Source: DASWJZ01 sp963739005 (GTDB lineage: Bacteria; Pseudomonadota; Alphaproteobacteria; Rhizobiales; Afifellaceae). Taken from it: 64,000 bases of DNA. The stretch is taken from the NCBI GenBank assembly GCA_963739005.1, contig CAVTYQ010000007.1, positions 868,001 through 932,000 of the forward strand, given 5' to 3'. The notes under the pieces were generated by a model that made no database searches, had not been told where the DNA came from, and saw only the letters and a list, made by a program, of their open reading frames with translations. Position numbers and translations under genes: made by a program. Of the stretch, positions 19,419 to 28,505 are shown piece after piece; position 1 is the first letter of the stretch, and the number at the start of each line of letters is the position of its first letter.

Positions 19419-21341
19419 CTAGTGGTCAAGCCAGAACGTATCCGGCCGATACATGCCGAAATAAGCGCCGGGGTCGAAATTGTAGGTGCCCTTCTCGGGG
19501 ACGTTGTGAAGCTTGTTGTTGACCACGACGAGTTGCTCGACGCCGGACACGATGCCGATGGTGAAGACCTGGTCCGTCCAGATCGACAAAATCTTGTGCC
19601 AAACCTCCTGGCGCGCGTCGGTCGTGCCGGCTTGGCCCCATTCCTTGGTGAGCGCCATCAGCTGTTTCACCGACTCGCCGTCGGGCTCCTCACCGGCCTG
19701 GCCGCTGGTCTGCGCCCAGAGGCCCCAGGCCGGCCACTGGAACTGATCGGGCGAGAACGGGGCGAATTCCGACGGCGACATATCCGGCGTAATGAGCGCG
19801 TTCTCGAGGCCCGACCAGACCGCCATCTGCGTATCCCCGGAGTTGATGCGGTTGTAGAAGACCTCGCGCTGCGACGGCTTGATGAAGAGCGCGACGCCGA
19901 CCTTCTTCCAGTTGTCGGCGACAAGCTCCAGCACGTCGGTCTGCTCGGTCTCCTCGCCGGCGGTTTCGACGACGATCTGCAGCGGCCGGCCGTCCGACAT
20001 GAGCCGGATGCCGTCGCTGTCGCGCTTGGTCAGCCCGAGGCCGTCAAGAAGCTGGTTGGCAAGGTCGGGATCGAACTGCGCCCACTTGGTCTGGTACTCG
20101 TCCTCGAAGAGCGGCGATTCAGGCAGGACGGTGTTGTTGGAGGGGACCGCGACGCCATAGAAGATGGTGTTGTTGATCTCGTCCCGGTCGATGGCGACGG
20201 AGAGCGCGCGGCGGAAGTCGGCGTTGCGGAAGAGGTCGCGGTAGACGGGATCGGTGTTGTTCAGGTCCGGGTAGAGCGCGACCCGCGCACCCTTCGTCGC
20301 GAGCCAGCGGCGGACCTGGTAGTTGCTGCGGCTTTCCGCCTCCTTCAGGAACGTGAAGTTTGAGAAGGCGAGATAGGCGCCCTGCAGGTCGGTCTCTCCA
20401 GCCGCCACCTTCGCCGGTATCAGGTCGGAGCTCGAGATCGAGAGCGCGACCTCGTCGATGTAGGGAAGCTGCAGGCCGTTCGCGTCGACGCGATGGAAGT
20501 AGGGATTGCGGTCGAAGACGTAGCGGTCGGACGGCGGCTTCGTCTTCAAGACCCACGGCTGAAGCGTCGGATAGTCGAGGTTGTCGTTCCGGTAGGAGCG
20601 ATCCTTGCTGAAGAGGAGCGCGATCCAATTGCGCTCACCCGCCTCCTTGGCCATTGCCTCGGCCTTGTCCTCGCCGATGTATTTGGCGTGGAACTGCTTC
20701 AGGTATTGGGCGGGGCGGTAGATCTCGAGCGGCTGCGCCGCGGCGAGCGCCGGCAGGAAGAACGAGTTCGGCTTCGACCAGCTGTAGCGGATCGTGAGCG
20801 GGTCGAGGATCTCGACCTTCGGCTTCTCGCCGTCGACCAGTAGCTCTTTCGGGGGTCCGAAGCGCGATACCTTCGGATCGTTCGCCATGTCCTCCCAATA
20901 GAAGCGGAAGTCCTCCGCCGTGAACGGCTCGCCGTCGGACCATTTGTGCCCGGGGCGAAGATGGAAGGTGAAGGTGCGCCCGTCATCGACGTCGAAGCTC
21001 TCGCAGAGGTCGGCGACGATGTCGTAGTCGGGGGTGTAGCCGACGAGGCGCGCATAGCCGTAGATGACCATCATGCGCGTGTCCTTGGCGCTGCCGCCGA
21101 GCAGGCGGAGCGTGCCGCCGTACTTTCCTGGCGTCTTGTCGGTCCCATCGTAGGAAACGACCAACGGGTGCTCAGGAATGCGCTTAGCGACGGGGGGCAA
21201 CTCGCCCGATTTCACGGCCGCTTCATAGAAGGGCGGCTCCACCATCTGCGGCACGTCGCCGGCGAAAGCCTTGGGCAGCGAGGCGCCAAGCGCCCCAAAC
21301 AGCACAAGGGCCGCGACGCGGCCGATCCTCCGAAGACTCAT
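19419..21341 (-). CDS. Periplasmic solute-binding protein of a peptide ABC importer (SBP_bac_5)
   Basis: A 640-residue binding protein. The signal peptide is about residues 1-27 (MSLRRIGRVAALVLFGALGA... KAFAG). The mature part has family landmarks: FHLRPGHKWSDGEPFTAEDF, the standard SBP_bac_5 motif, and NADFRRALSVAIDRDEIN, the C-terminal lobe motif. It is about 80-100 residues longer than E. coli DppA, as in YejA-like proteins. It is the first gene of the minus-strand transporter operon, with 15 bp to the permease. Only 4 bp separate its start from the stop of the FkbM gene upstream, so that gene may belong to the same transcript. Confidence 0.9.
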   Translation of the reverse strand: MSLRRIGRVAALVLFGALGASLPKAFAGDVPQMVEPPFYEAAVKSGELPPVAKRIPEHPLVVSYDGTDKTPGKYGGTLRLLGGSAKDTRMMVIYGYARLVGYTPDYDIVADLCESFDVDDGRTFTFHLRPGHKWSDGEPFTAEDFRFYWEDMANDPKVSRFGPPKELLVDGEKPKVEILDPLTIRYSWSKPNSFFLPALAAAQPLEIYRPAQYLKQFHAKYIGEDKAEAMAKEAGERNWIALLFSKDRSYRNDNLDYPTLQPWVLKTKPPSDRYVFDRNPYFHRVDANGLQLPYIDEVALSISSSDLIPAKVAAGETDLQGAYLAFSNFTFLKEAESRSNYQVRRWLATKGARVALYPDLNNTDPVYRDLFRNADFRRALSVAIDRDEINNTIFYGVAVPSNNTVLPESPLFEDEYQTKWAQFDPDLANQLLDGLGLTKRDSDGIRLMSDGRPLQIVVETAGEETEQTDVLELVADNWKKVGVALFIKPSQREVFYNRINSGDTQMAVWSGLENALITPDMSPSEFAPFSPDQFQWPAWGLWAQTSGQAGEEPDGESVKQLMALTKEWGQAGTTDARQEVWHKILSIWTDQVFTIGIVSGVEQLVVVNNKLHNVPEKGTYNFDPGAYFGMYRPDTFWLDH

Positions 21342-21345
21342 CCCT

Positions 21346-22671
21346 TTACCCCCTCAGTTTCTCCCTTGGGACGAGAAGGTAATTGCAATGGGTCTTGTCG
21401 GGGAAGAGCTTTTCGGCAACGTAGCCGTTCCCATCGACCCAGCGCATGAATTCCGCGACTTTCTCGTCCAAAACCTCAATGTAGAGGCGCGGATGTTGCG
21501 CTGCGATAAGCGCCGCCGCGCCCGTGAGCGCCTCCATTTCCATGCCTTCCACATCGATCTTCAGGAGGTCAACCGGCCCGGCGACGAGATCGTCGAGCCG
21601 GGCGCGCGGAATCGCCCCATCCGGGTCGGGCACGAAATGCGTGGCGCCCAGGCCGGCGGTCACGGAAGGAACCGCCGCCATCCGGCCCGGCGAAGAGCCG
21701 ATAGCGCGGCCGAGGCAGGAGAGGTCGACGTTCGTAAGCCGGTTCTCCGCGACCACGGCGCGGATAGCCGCGCAGGCGCGCGGCAGCGGCTCGATCGGCA
21801 CGACGATCTCGGCTTCCATCACCGCGGCGAAGAAGAGCGTGTGATTTCCCGTGTTGGCGCCGGCATCGACGATGCGCAGCCCGTGCGGCAATCGGTCCGC
21901 GAGAAAGCGAAGCTCCTCCTCCTCGAAGAAGAGGCCGCGCATCTGCTCGCGCTCGATGACGGGATTGAGCCCGGTATAGGGAAGCTTCAGTGCGCGACCG
22001 TCATGGCGGAGCGTCATGAAGACCGGCTCCGCTTCAAGATATTCGACGAGGCGGACCTGATCGGCCTCGGCGACCGGTGGAAGCGCGGCGTGGAAGTGCG
22101 TCAGGCACTGGGCGGTCTTGTAGGCGCGCCGGTCCTTCCACAGAGCAAGCATGTAGTCGGCGTACCATTTTGATGTGTCAACCGCGCGAAGCGCGGCAAG
22201 CGCCGCCTCCGGCCGGACGAAGTGGCTCGGGCCGATCCACCAGCGAAGCGCGGCGTGGATGAAAGTCGGAAAATCCTGCGCCGCAAGCCGCGTGATCCGC
22301 TCAAGCTTCGGCGGCGGCCCGCCGTCGACGGCAAGCGCCGCGCCGCCCCAGACAGCGTCGTTGATGCGGAGCGCCGGCTGCGTCTTCACGAAGATGTCCG
22401 GCGCAAGTGTCTCCGCCGCGGTCACGGCAATGAGCCAGTCGAAGCCTCCCTCTTTAGCGGCTTGCGCCGCCGCGGCGAGGACTTCCCGCGCTCCGCCGGC
22501 GTGGATTTCAGGCGCCACGATCTCCGAAAAATCGCCCATGCCGACGGCCTTCGCTGCGTCGAGAGAACGGAGAAGACGACCGGCGTCGCCGCTCTCGGCC
22601 GGGAGGACAACAAGCGCGCAGCGATGCTCCGCTCCCCCTTGCGGGGACGGGACCAGGGAGGGGTTGCTCAT
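21346..22671 (-). CDS. FkbM family methyltransferase with N-terminal extension
   Basis: About 441 residues from the chosen ATG. The C-terminal half is an FkbM-type SAM methyltransferase: IVDAGANTGNHTLFFA (motif I), VPIEPLPRACAAI and VDLLKIDVEGMEMEAL, the family signature LKIDVEGxE. The N-terminal ~200 residues are not part of FkbM and resemble a degenerate glycosyltransferase-like domain (weak). The first residues (NPSLVPSPQGG) are encoded by a palindromic repeat at 22636-22671, so the true start may be further inside. The last residues (VPREKLRG) are also encoded by repeat-like DNA. It probably O-methylates a surface sugar or glycolipid. Confidence 0.75.
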   Translation of the reverse strand: MSNPSLVPSPQGGAEHRCALVVLPAESGDAGRLLRSLDAAKAVGMGDFSEIVAPEIHAGGAREVLAAAAQAAKEGGFDWLIAVTAAETLAPDIFVKTQPALRINDAVWGGAALAVDGGPPPKLERITRLAAQDFPTFIHAALRWWIGPSHFVRPEAALAALRAVDTSKWYADYMLALWKDRRAYKTAQCLTHFHAALPPVAEADQVRLVEYLEAEPVFMTLRHDGRALKLPYTGLNPVIEREQMRGLFFEEEELRFLADRLPHGLRIVDAGANTGNHTLFFAAVMEAEIVVPIEPLPRACAAIRAVVAENRLTNVDLSCLGRAIGSSPGRMAAVPSVTAGLGATHFVPDPDGAIPRARLDDLVAGPVDLLKIDVEGMEMEALTGAAALIAAQHPRLYIEVLDEKVAEFMRWVDGNGYVAEKLFPDKTHCNYLLVPREKLRG

Positions 22672-22753
22672 GCTGCACTCAATGCCAACAGACCCCTCAC
22701 CCAGCCGGTCCTTCGGACCGACGGCCCTCTCCACGCAAGGGGGAGAGGGTCTC
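22636..22753. repeat. RIME-like palindromic repeat pair overlapping two gene ends
   Basis: Two related GC-rich palindromic units lie here. Unit 1 (about 22687-22753) contains CGGTCC-TTC-GGACCG at 22706-22720 and CCCTCTCC ... GGAGAGGG at about 22725-22749. Unit 2 (about 22636-22663) carries CCCCTTGCGGGG and a GGGAGGGG run related to the second hairpin. Unit 1 encodes the C-terminal tail of the lyase (SPLRGEGRRSEGPAG) and unit 2 the N-terminus of the FkbM protein (SLVPSPQGG). Both peptides are well known as translations of rhizobial intergenic palindromes of this type. Confidence 0.7.
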
Positions 22754-23497
22754 TCCGCGCGAACGGTCGATCGAAGGATCGACCTCTTCGAAGGAATGCC
22801 CGCGGCTGTAGTTGTCGTGGTAGGCGACGATCGGCCTCGTCCCGGGCGGCGACCAGTAGAGGCCGAGCTTGAAATACGGCCCCTCCGCCTCGTTCTCGTA
22901 GGAAAGTGGCCCGCGCCAATCGACGACCCGGACCCGGTTCAGCCAGATCGCGATCTCCGATGTCGCATGGCGCGACCAGAAGACGCGCACGACGAAATCG
23001 TGCCAGACGCCCCTCGGGAAATCGGCGACGCTCCCGAACTCGTAGCGGATGTCGGGCTCGGGCGAGGCGACGCGCCCGTAGGCGCCGGTGAAGAAGAGCC
23101 GGCCGCCCCGGTAGCGGATGGCGAGCGGCGGCTTTCCGGACGGGTCGCCGAGCTTCGCCTGATCATGCCACTGCGCAAAGACGCAGCCGACAGTGTCGGG
23201 CAGCCAAAAATCCTCGGCGATGAAGGTGGAGAAGCCGTACCAGACCTCTTCGTCCCAGACGACGTTGTAGGGATCGCGAAGCTCGGCGCGGTGCCCCTGC
23301 GAGACATAATCGCCGGCCCGCAACTCGAAGCGGCAGGCGCGGGTGCCGGTGCGGACAATCTTCGACTGGATTTCGGCCGAATGATCGCCGGAAAGCCGCT
23401 TCACGCTCCAGCCGTCGAAGGTGCCGTTCTCGAAGTCGAAATGCACCGTCTTGAAGCTTCCCTGCCCGGCGCGGCTTGAAGATAGCAACGGACCCAT
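22697..23497 (-). CDS. Polysaccharide lyase-like protein (heparin lyase I family fold)
   Basis: About 266 residues from the ATG at 23497. An upstream ATG at 23575 would overlap the divergent glycosyltransferase start, so I prefer the shorter form. The protein resembles the Polysacc_lyase (PF14099) jelly-roll family: HFDFENGTFDGWSV at the start, then RFELRAGDYVSQGHRAEL, EVWYGFSTFIAEDFW, CVFAQWHDQ and YFKLGLYW, the typical beta-strand blocks. It would cleave or bind an acidic polysaccharide. No clear signal peptide is seen with this start. The last ~15 residues come from the palindromic repeat, an apparent C-terminal extension. Confidence 0.75.
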   Translation of the reverse strand: MGPLLSSSRAGQGSFKTVHFDFENGTFDGWSVKRLSGDHSAEIQSKIVRTGTRACRFELRAGDYVSQGHRAELRDPYNVVWDEEVWYGFSTFIAEDFWLPDTVGCVFAQWHDQAKLGDPSGKPPLAIRYRGGRLFFTGAYGRVASPEPDIRYEFGSVADFPRGVWHDFVVRVFWSRHATSEIAIWLNRVRVVDWRGPLSYENEAEGPYFKLGLYWSPPGTRPIVAYHDNYSRGHSFEEVDPSIDRSRGETLSPLRGEGRRSEGPAG

Positions 23498-23558
23498 CCA
23501 ATTTGTGCCGGCAGCCGCAGAGAGATCGCGGCGACCCACGGAAAAGAGGCGGCAGACC

Positions 23559-24789
23559 ATGAACCGGATCGCCACGATCGTGAAGGGCTATCCCCGCCTT
23601 TCGGAGACCTTCATCGCGCAGGAAATCCTGGGCCTCGAAAAGCGCGGCGTCACGCAGCTCATCGTGTCGCTCAGGCATCCGACCGACGGCAAGGTGCACG
23701 ACATCAACCGCGAGATCGCGGCGGAGGTGCTTTATCTCCCGGAATATCTGAAGGACGATCCGAAGCGCGTGCGCGCCGGGCGCGCCTTTGCCGAAACCCA
23801 GCCCGGATTCGCCGCCGCGCTGAAGGCGTTCCGCGTCGATCTGAAGCGCGACCGCTCGGTCAACCGCCGGCGCCGCTTCGGCCAGGCCTGCGTGCTCGCG
23901 CACGAGCTTCCCGCCGATGTCGACTGGATCCACACGCATTACCTCCACACGCCGGCTTCGGTCGCCCGCTACGCGGCGATGATCCGCGGGTTTGGATGGT
24001 CCTTCTCCGCGCACGCCAAGGACATCTGGACGACGCCGAAGTGGGAGCTGAAAGAGAAGCTCGCCGACGCGGCCTGGGGTGTCACCTGCACGCGCGCGAA
24101 CCTCGACTACCTGCGCGCGCTCGCCCCCTCCCCGCAGAAGATCGACCTCGTCTATCACGGGCTTGATTTCTCCCGCTTTCCGCCGGCGCCGAAGCGGACC
24201 GCGAGCCCGGGCGGAACCTTCACCATCGTCTCGGTCGGGCGCGCGGTGGAGAAGAAGGGCTATTCCGATCTTCTCGTCGCGCTCGCCGAACTCCGCGACG
24301 ATAAAAGCTGGCGGTTCGAGCATGCGGGCGGTGGCGCGCTCTCAAAGCAGCTGAAGGCGGAAGCGGCGCGAACTCAAGATCGCCGACCGCATCATTTGGC
24401 ACGGCGCGCAGGACCGCACCTTCATCTTCGACATGCTGACGCGTGCCGACCTCTTCGTCCTGCCCTCGCGGCTTGCGCGCGACGGCGACCGCGACGGGTT
24501 GCCGAACGTGCTCATGGAGGCGCAGGCTTTCGCGGTGCCGGTCGTGGCGACCGACGTCTCCGGCATCCCGGAGCTGGTGACGCACGGCAAGACCGGCTGG
24601 CTCACCGAGGAGCGCGATCCGCGCGCGCTCGCGACAGCGATCCGCAAGATGATCGACGAGCCGGCGCTCCGCCTGAGCCTCGCGGAGGCGGGAGCCCGGA
24701 ACGTGCGCGCGCGCTTCTCCTCCGAGCCGGGCATCGACTTCGTCGCCAAGCGGCTCCGCGCATCGCGCCCGCGCCGGCAGGCGGCATGA
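23559..24789 (+). CDS. Glycosyltransferase family 4 protein, frameshifted
   Basis: About 409 residues when reconstructed. The N-terminal half (RIATIVKGYPRLSETFIAQE, WIHTHYLHTPASVARYAA) is the usual start of colanic-acid/exopolysaccharide-type GT4 enzymes. The frame breaks at about 24370, where one extra A (CGAACT for CGACT) would account for the shift. The C-terminal half continues in the next frame: DRIIWHGAQDRTFIFDMLTR, RDGLPNVLMEAQAFAVPVVA, and TDVSGIPELVTHGKTGWL. Left unread, the first frame runs on into the deacetylase and simulates a fusion. The stop overlaps the deacetylase ATG by 4 bp. It is either a sequencing error or a recent inactivation. Confidence 0.78.
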
Positions 24790-25538
24790 GCGCCGACGGC
24801 GAAGGCGACGCTGCGCGGATACGCTTCCTCGACCTTCTCGATCATGCGCCGCAGCCGATCGTATTCTGGTGGCGCGACGACGACGCCGAGGACGTCACGG
24901 CGGCGCTCGACCGGCTTCTGTCGCTGGCAAAGCGCCACGATCTGCCGCTCGCACTTGCGGTCGTGCCGAAGGGCGCGACCGCGGCGCTGGCCAAGAGGCT
25001 CGCATCCGAGCCGCGCGTCGCGGTGCTTCAGCACGGCTGGCAGCACGCAAACCACGCGGCGGCGGGCGAGAAGAAGATCGAGCTCGGCGGCGCGCGGCTT
25101 GTGGCCGACATCCTTCGCGAGCTTCGCGGCGGACGCGCGCGGCTTGGTTCGCTTTTCGCCGCGAAAGCCCTGCCGGTGCTGGTACCGCCGTGGAATCGGA
25201 TTGCCGACGATGTGCGCGCGGCGACGCCCAAGCTTGGCCTTGTCGGGCTTTCGACCTTCGGCCCGGCGCCGGCCGGCGCGCGGCCCTGGGTCAACAGCCA
25301 TCTCGACATCTTCAGATGGCGACCCGAGCGGCGACCGCTCTCGCGCACGGAGGCCTATGCGCGGCTCGCTGCCGAGGTCGAGCGGCGGCTTGCGGGCAGC
25401 GCGGAGCCAATCGGCATCCTCACGCATCACCTTGTGCACGATGCGGCGAGCTGGGCGCTTCTCGACGAGCTCTTTGCAGCGGTGGCAAAGCATCCGGGCG
25501 CGCGGTGGCCGGAGATCAGCGAGCTCTTCGGCTTCTGA
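24786..25538 (+). CDS. Polysaccharide deacetylase-like protein (NodB-fold)
   Basis: A 250-residue protein of the polysaccharide deacetylase-like group found next to glycosyltransferases. FWWRDDDAEDVTAALDRLL supplies the Asp-Asp at the first metal/catalytic motif. AVLQHGWQHANHA supplies the H-x3-H-type zinc motif, and VPPWNRIADDV matches motif 3 (usually RPPxG). The C-terminal ILTHHLVHDAASW fits motif 5. No signal peptide is visible, so it may act on cytoplasmic or lipid-linked intermediates. It is translationally coupled to the upstream GT4 gene (ATGA overlap). Confidence 0.75.
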   Translation: MSADGEGDAARIRFLDLLDHAPQPIVFWWRDDDAEDVTAALDRLLSLAKRHDLPLALAVVPKGATAALAKRLASEPRVAVLQHGWQHANHAAAGEKKIELGGARLVADILRELRGGRARLGSLFAAKALPVLVPPWNRIADDVRAATPKLGLVGLSTFGPAPAGARPWVNSHLDIFRWRPERRPLSRTEAYARLAAEVERRLAGSAEPIGILTHHLVHDAASWALLDELFAAVAKHPGARWPEISELFGF

Positions 25539-25580
25539 GAGGCTCGCGGCCCGCCCCCCTGTGGGAGAAGGTCGGAGGCG

Positions 25581-26558
25581 CTACTTCGTCATGCCCTGAT
25601 AGCGCCGATACCAGTCGACGAAGCGCCTGAGCCCCTCATCGATCGTCATGCGCGGTCGGTAGCCGAGCTCCGCCTCGGCAAGCGAAATGTCGGCGTATGT
25701 GACGGTCATCTCGCCGGGCTGCAGCGGCAGCATCTCGATCTCGGCCCGCCGCCCAAGCAGCTCCTCCAGGATGCCGATCATGTCCATCAGCTGCACCGGC
25801 TGGCTGTTGCCGATGTTGTAGATGCGGTGGAGCGGACGCTCCGACCCGGCCGGACTGTCGTTCGCCGCCACGACGCCGGTCACGGCGTCGTCGATATAAG
25901 TGAAGTCGCGCTGCATGTCGCCGTGGTTGAAGACGCGGATCGGCCTCCCCTTCAGGATCGCCTCGGTGAAGAGCCAATAGGCCATGTCGGGCCGGCCCCA
26001 GGGGCCGTAGACGGAGAAGAAGCGCAGCCCGATCAGCGGAATCTCGAAGAGGTTGGCGTAGACCTCGCTCATCAGCTCCTGCGACTTCTTGGTCGCGGCG
26101 TAGATGGAGGTCGGGTGGTCGGTGCCAGAATCCTCGCGGAAAGGCACGTCGCCGCCGCGCCCATAGACGGAGCTCGACGAGGCATAGACGATGTTCTCCG
26201 GCGCAACGACGTGGCGGCAGATCTCGAGGATGTTCAGATGCGCGACGACGTTGGAGTCCACGTAAGCGTGCGGATTCTCCAGCGCGTAGCGAACGTTCGC
26301 CTGCGCGGCGAGATGGACGATCGAGCGGATCGATTCGCCCTGAATCGCTTCGGCGAGCGCGGCGCGGTCGGTCAGCTCCACCTCGCGAAACGTGAAGCCC
26401 GGAAACGTTGACAGCTGTACGAGCCGCCGCCGCTTCAGCTCCTTGCCGTAGAATTCGTTGATGTTGTCAACGCCGAGCACCTTTTCGCCGCGTTCGGCGA
26501 GACGGCGGGCGACGTGGTAGCCGATGAAGCCCGCCACGCCGGTAACAAGAACGGTCAT
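25581..26558 (-). CDS. NAD-dependent epimerase (UDP-glucuronate 4-epimerase-like)
   Basis: A 325-residue short-chain dehydrogenase/reductase of the extended type. The ATG at 26558 begins MTVLVTGVAGFIGYHVARRL, with the NAD-binding GxxGxxG. The frame is open 42 codons upstream but that part is not conserved-looking. The catalytic triad is visible as Ser in YASSSSVYG and the YxxxK in SIYAATKKSQELM. GLRFFSVYGPWGRPDMA and DDAVTGVV are characteristic of UDP-glucuronate 4-epimerases. It would make UDP-galacturonate from UDP-glucuronate for an acidic glycan, in keeping with the nearby glycosyltransferases, lyase and polymerase-like gene. Confidence 0.88.
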   Translation of the reverse strand: MTVLVTGVAGFIGYHVARRLAERGEKVLGVDNINEFYGKELKRRRLVQLSTFPGFTFREVELTDRAALAEAIQGESIRSIVHLAAQANVRYALENPHAYVDSNVVAHLNILEICRHVVAPENIVYASSSSVYGRGGDVPFREDSGTDHPTSIYAATKKSQELMSEVYANLFEIPLIGLRFFSVYGPWGRPDMAYWLFTEAILKGRPIRVFNHGDMQRDFTYIDDAVTGVVAANDSPAGSERPLHRIYNIGNSQPVQLMDMIGILEELLGRRAEIEMLPLQPGEMTVTYADISLAEAELGYRPRMTIDEGLRRFVDWYRRYQGMTK

Positions 26559-26759
26559 TAAAAAATCCGTGCCAACAGGACCGGCCGCGGCCGGCGAATC
26601 GAACGAAGAAGCGGACACCGCCCGCCGGCCCGAAGAAAGCCTTGAAACGCCTCCGCCACGCGGCCAGGCCGCAAGCGCCGGCACCGTAGCCTCGGCGGCC
26701 GCCTTCGCTCAAGCACCCCGGTTGCGGAAAACTCCCGGCAAGGCCATGGCCGGCAGCGC

Positions 26760-26948
26760 TTAAGACCTGTCCGGCCCGCTCGCGGCACGATCGAAGAGCG
26801 ACCAGAGGAAGGCGACAAGCCCGAGCGCCATCACCAAGCCACAAACGCCGCCGGCTTCCTCACCCGGCGCGAGCGCGGCGGCGATAAATCCAAGCATGGC
26901 GGCGAAAAGGCCAACGCCGCCCAGAACCGGCACGAGTCGGTTGTGCAT
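26760..26948 (-). CDS. Small two-helix membrane protein, unknown
   Basis: A 62-residue frame with two hydrophobic segments, LVPVLGGVGLFAAMLGFIAA (about 5-26) and GGVCGLVMALGLVAFLWSLF (about 33-52), and a charged tail RAASGPDRS. The codon pattern and two clean helices suggest a real small inner-membrane protein, not a shadow. It lies between the epimerase (-) and the polymerase-like gene (+). No family is recognised. The 200 bp between it and the epimerase start holds no other convincing gene. Confidence 0.5.
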   Translation of the reverse strand: MHNRLVPVLGGVGLFAAMLGFIAAALAPGEEAGGVCGLVMALGLVAFLWSLFDRAASGPDRS

Positions 26949-27045
26949 TGGATATTACTAGAGCATAGGTTGTGCCTCTTGCGCCAGATGTGGCAGACCC
27001 GGTTTCCGCAGGAATTGTCGTTTTGCCTTGGTCCGGATCCGGGGA

Positions 27046-28458
27046 ATGACCTTCTTCTTCGCCTTCACCACCGCCGGGTTCATCGGCCTCGGCTTCGCGC
27101 TGCTCGCCTTCCGCTACGCGCGCACGCTTTGCTTCCAGTTTATCGCGATCTTTATCTTCTTCGTCGCGCTGCCGCTCGCCACCGCCTGGCTCTACACCGG
27201 CCACATGACCTCGCGCGCGCTGATCGGCCAAGACCTCTATTCCACCGACCTCGCCGCCGCGCTGACCGCCCACGCCCATCTCTATGCGCTCTACGGCCTC
27301 GGCGTGCTCGCGGTCGCGACGCTCTTACGGGACGGGCGCATCGCCGCCGATATCGAACGCACGCTCTCGGCGCAGCGCTTCAGCATCGTCTGGCCGGCGC
27401 TCTTCGTCGCCGCCGTCCTCGCCGAGTTCCTGATCAGGCTCCAGAACGACATCCTGATCAGCGGCTCATCGACCGCGGAGCGCGTCGCCGATCTCTCCTA
27501 CCTCGCCTCTTCGGTTCTCGCCGTGCTCGGCTCGGTGACCTTCGGCCTCTTCTGCTACGTCGCCGTGCTTTCGGCGCGGACGAAGGCGCTCCTCATTCCG
27601 TGCCTCGCCTATCTCCCCTTCGTGCTCGCGACGAACGGCCGGCGCGAGACGATCATGACGCTGGTGACGCTTCTCCTCTTGCGCACCCTGTCGCTCGGCT
27701 TCCGGCCGAACTGGCGGCTCGCCTGGATCGGCGGCGGCGCGCTCGCGCTCTTCATCCTGGTCGGCCCGTTCTTCATCGAGGCGCGGCAGATATCGCTCAC
27801 GCTGCAGGCGACGGGGACGCCGCCGATCGCCGCGCTGCTCGAGGGCGCCGGCCAGGCGCTCGACAACGTGACGAGCGGCGAGACGAACTTCGGCATGGTC
27901 GCGGCGAACGTGGCGGAGCGCGGCAACGCCGGCGTCTTCCTTCTGACCGTCGCCTCGCGCAACGTCGAACCGCAGCTCGGGACGATGACATGGGCGGCGA
28001 TCCTCTGGGCCGTCCCCTCGGTCTTCGCGGCGAAGCCGCCGCTCCAGGTCGAGACGATGATCCAGCTCGTCGCCGGCATGCTGCAGCTCGACGATGCCAA
28101 CTCCGTGCCGCTCACCTTCTACGTCGACTTCGGCGGCTTCGGCATGCTGCTCGCCGGCGCTTACACGGCGCTGCTTCTCTACGGCGTCGCCTGGCTGCTT
28201 CGCGCGCGGCGGCCGTTCGGCATTTTCGAAGTCGTCGCGCTCGGCACCTTCTTCTCGCTCTCCTTCGGCATCGAGAACGAGCTGGTCGGCCATTTCACCG
28301 AGATCAGGAACCTCGCGCTCTTCGCCCCCTTCGCACTCCTTTCGCGATTCCTTTCAGGAGCGCGCAAGAGCGCGATACCGAGAGGGCACCGCTTCGAGAG
28401 GCGCCAGCCAAAGTTCCCCGGGGCGGCGCTCGCGGCGCCGCCCGAGGGGCAGGCATAG
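27046..28458 (+). CDS. O-antigen/exopolysaccharide polymerase-like membrane protein
   Basis: About 470 residues with some 10-12 hydrophobic segments spread over the whole length. The layout resembles Wzy/O-antigen ligase-type polymerases, including a long polar periplasmic-type loop between about 240 and 330 (after GPFFIEARQISLTLQATG). The motif LATNGRRETIMTLVTLLLLR is typical of oligosaccharide repeat-unit polymerases. The start is uncertain: ATG 27046 has a GGGGA directly against it, and TTG 27028 is possible. It probably polymerises the repeat unit built by neighbouring glycosyltransferases. It ends with an Arg/Pro/Ala-rich cytoplasmic tail. Confidence 0.65.
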   Translation: MTFFFAFTTAGFIGLGFALLAFRYARTLCFQFIAIFIFFVALPLATAWLYTGHMTSRALIGQDLYSTDLAAALTAHAHLYALYGLGVLAVATLLRDGRIAADIERTLSAQRFSIVWPALFVAAVLAEFLIRLQNDILISGSSTAERVADLSYLASSVLAVLGSVTFGLFCYVAVLSARTKALLIPCLAYLPFVLATNGRRETIMTLVTLLLLRTLSLGFRPNWRLAWIGGGALALFILVGPFFIEARQISLTLQATGTPPIAALLEGAGQALDNVTSGETNFGMVAANVAERGNAGVFLLTVASRNVEPQLGTMTWAAILWAVPSVFAAKPPLQVETMIQLVAGMLQLDDANSVPLTFYVDFGGFGMLLAGAYTALLLYGVAWLLRARRPFGIFEVVALGTFFSLSFGIENELVGHFTEIRNLALFAPFALLSRFLSGARKSAIPRGHRFERRQPKFPGAALAAPPEGQA

Positions 28459-28505
28459 GCACGACGCCTGCACTTCGAGGGCGAGCGTCTAAGGTCTATG
28501 AGTGC

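Noticed and set aside
23421..25538. 705-residue glycosyltransferase-deacetylase fusion
   Set aside because: The fusion arises only because a one-base shift near 24370 skips the true glycosyltransferase stop. The deacetylase has its own ATG overlapping that stop, and the C-terminal GT4 motifs are in the other frame.
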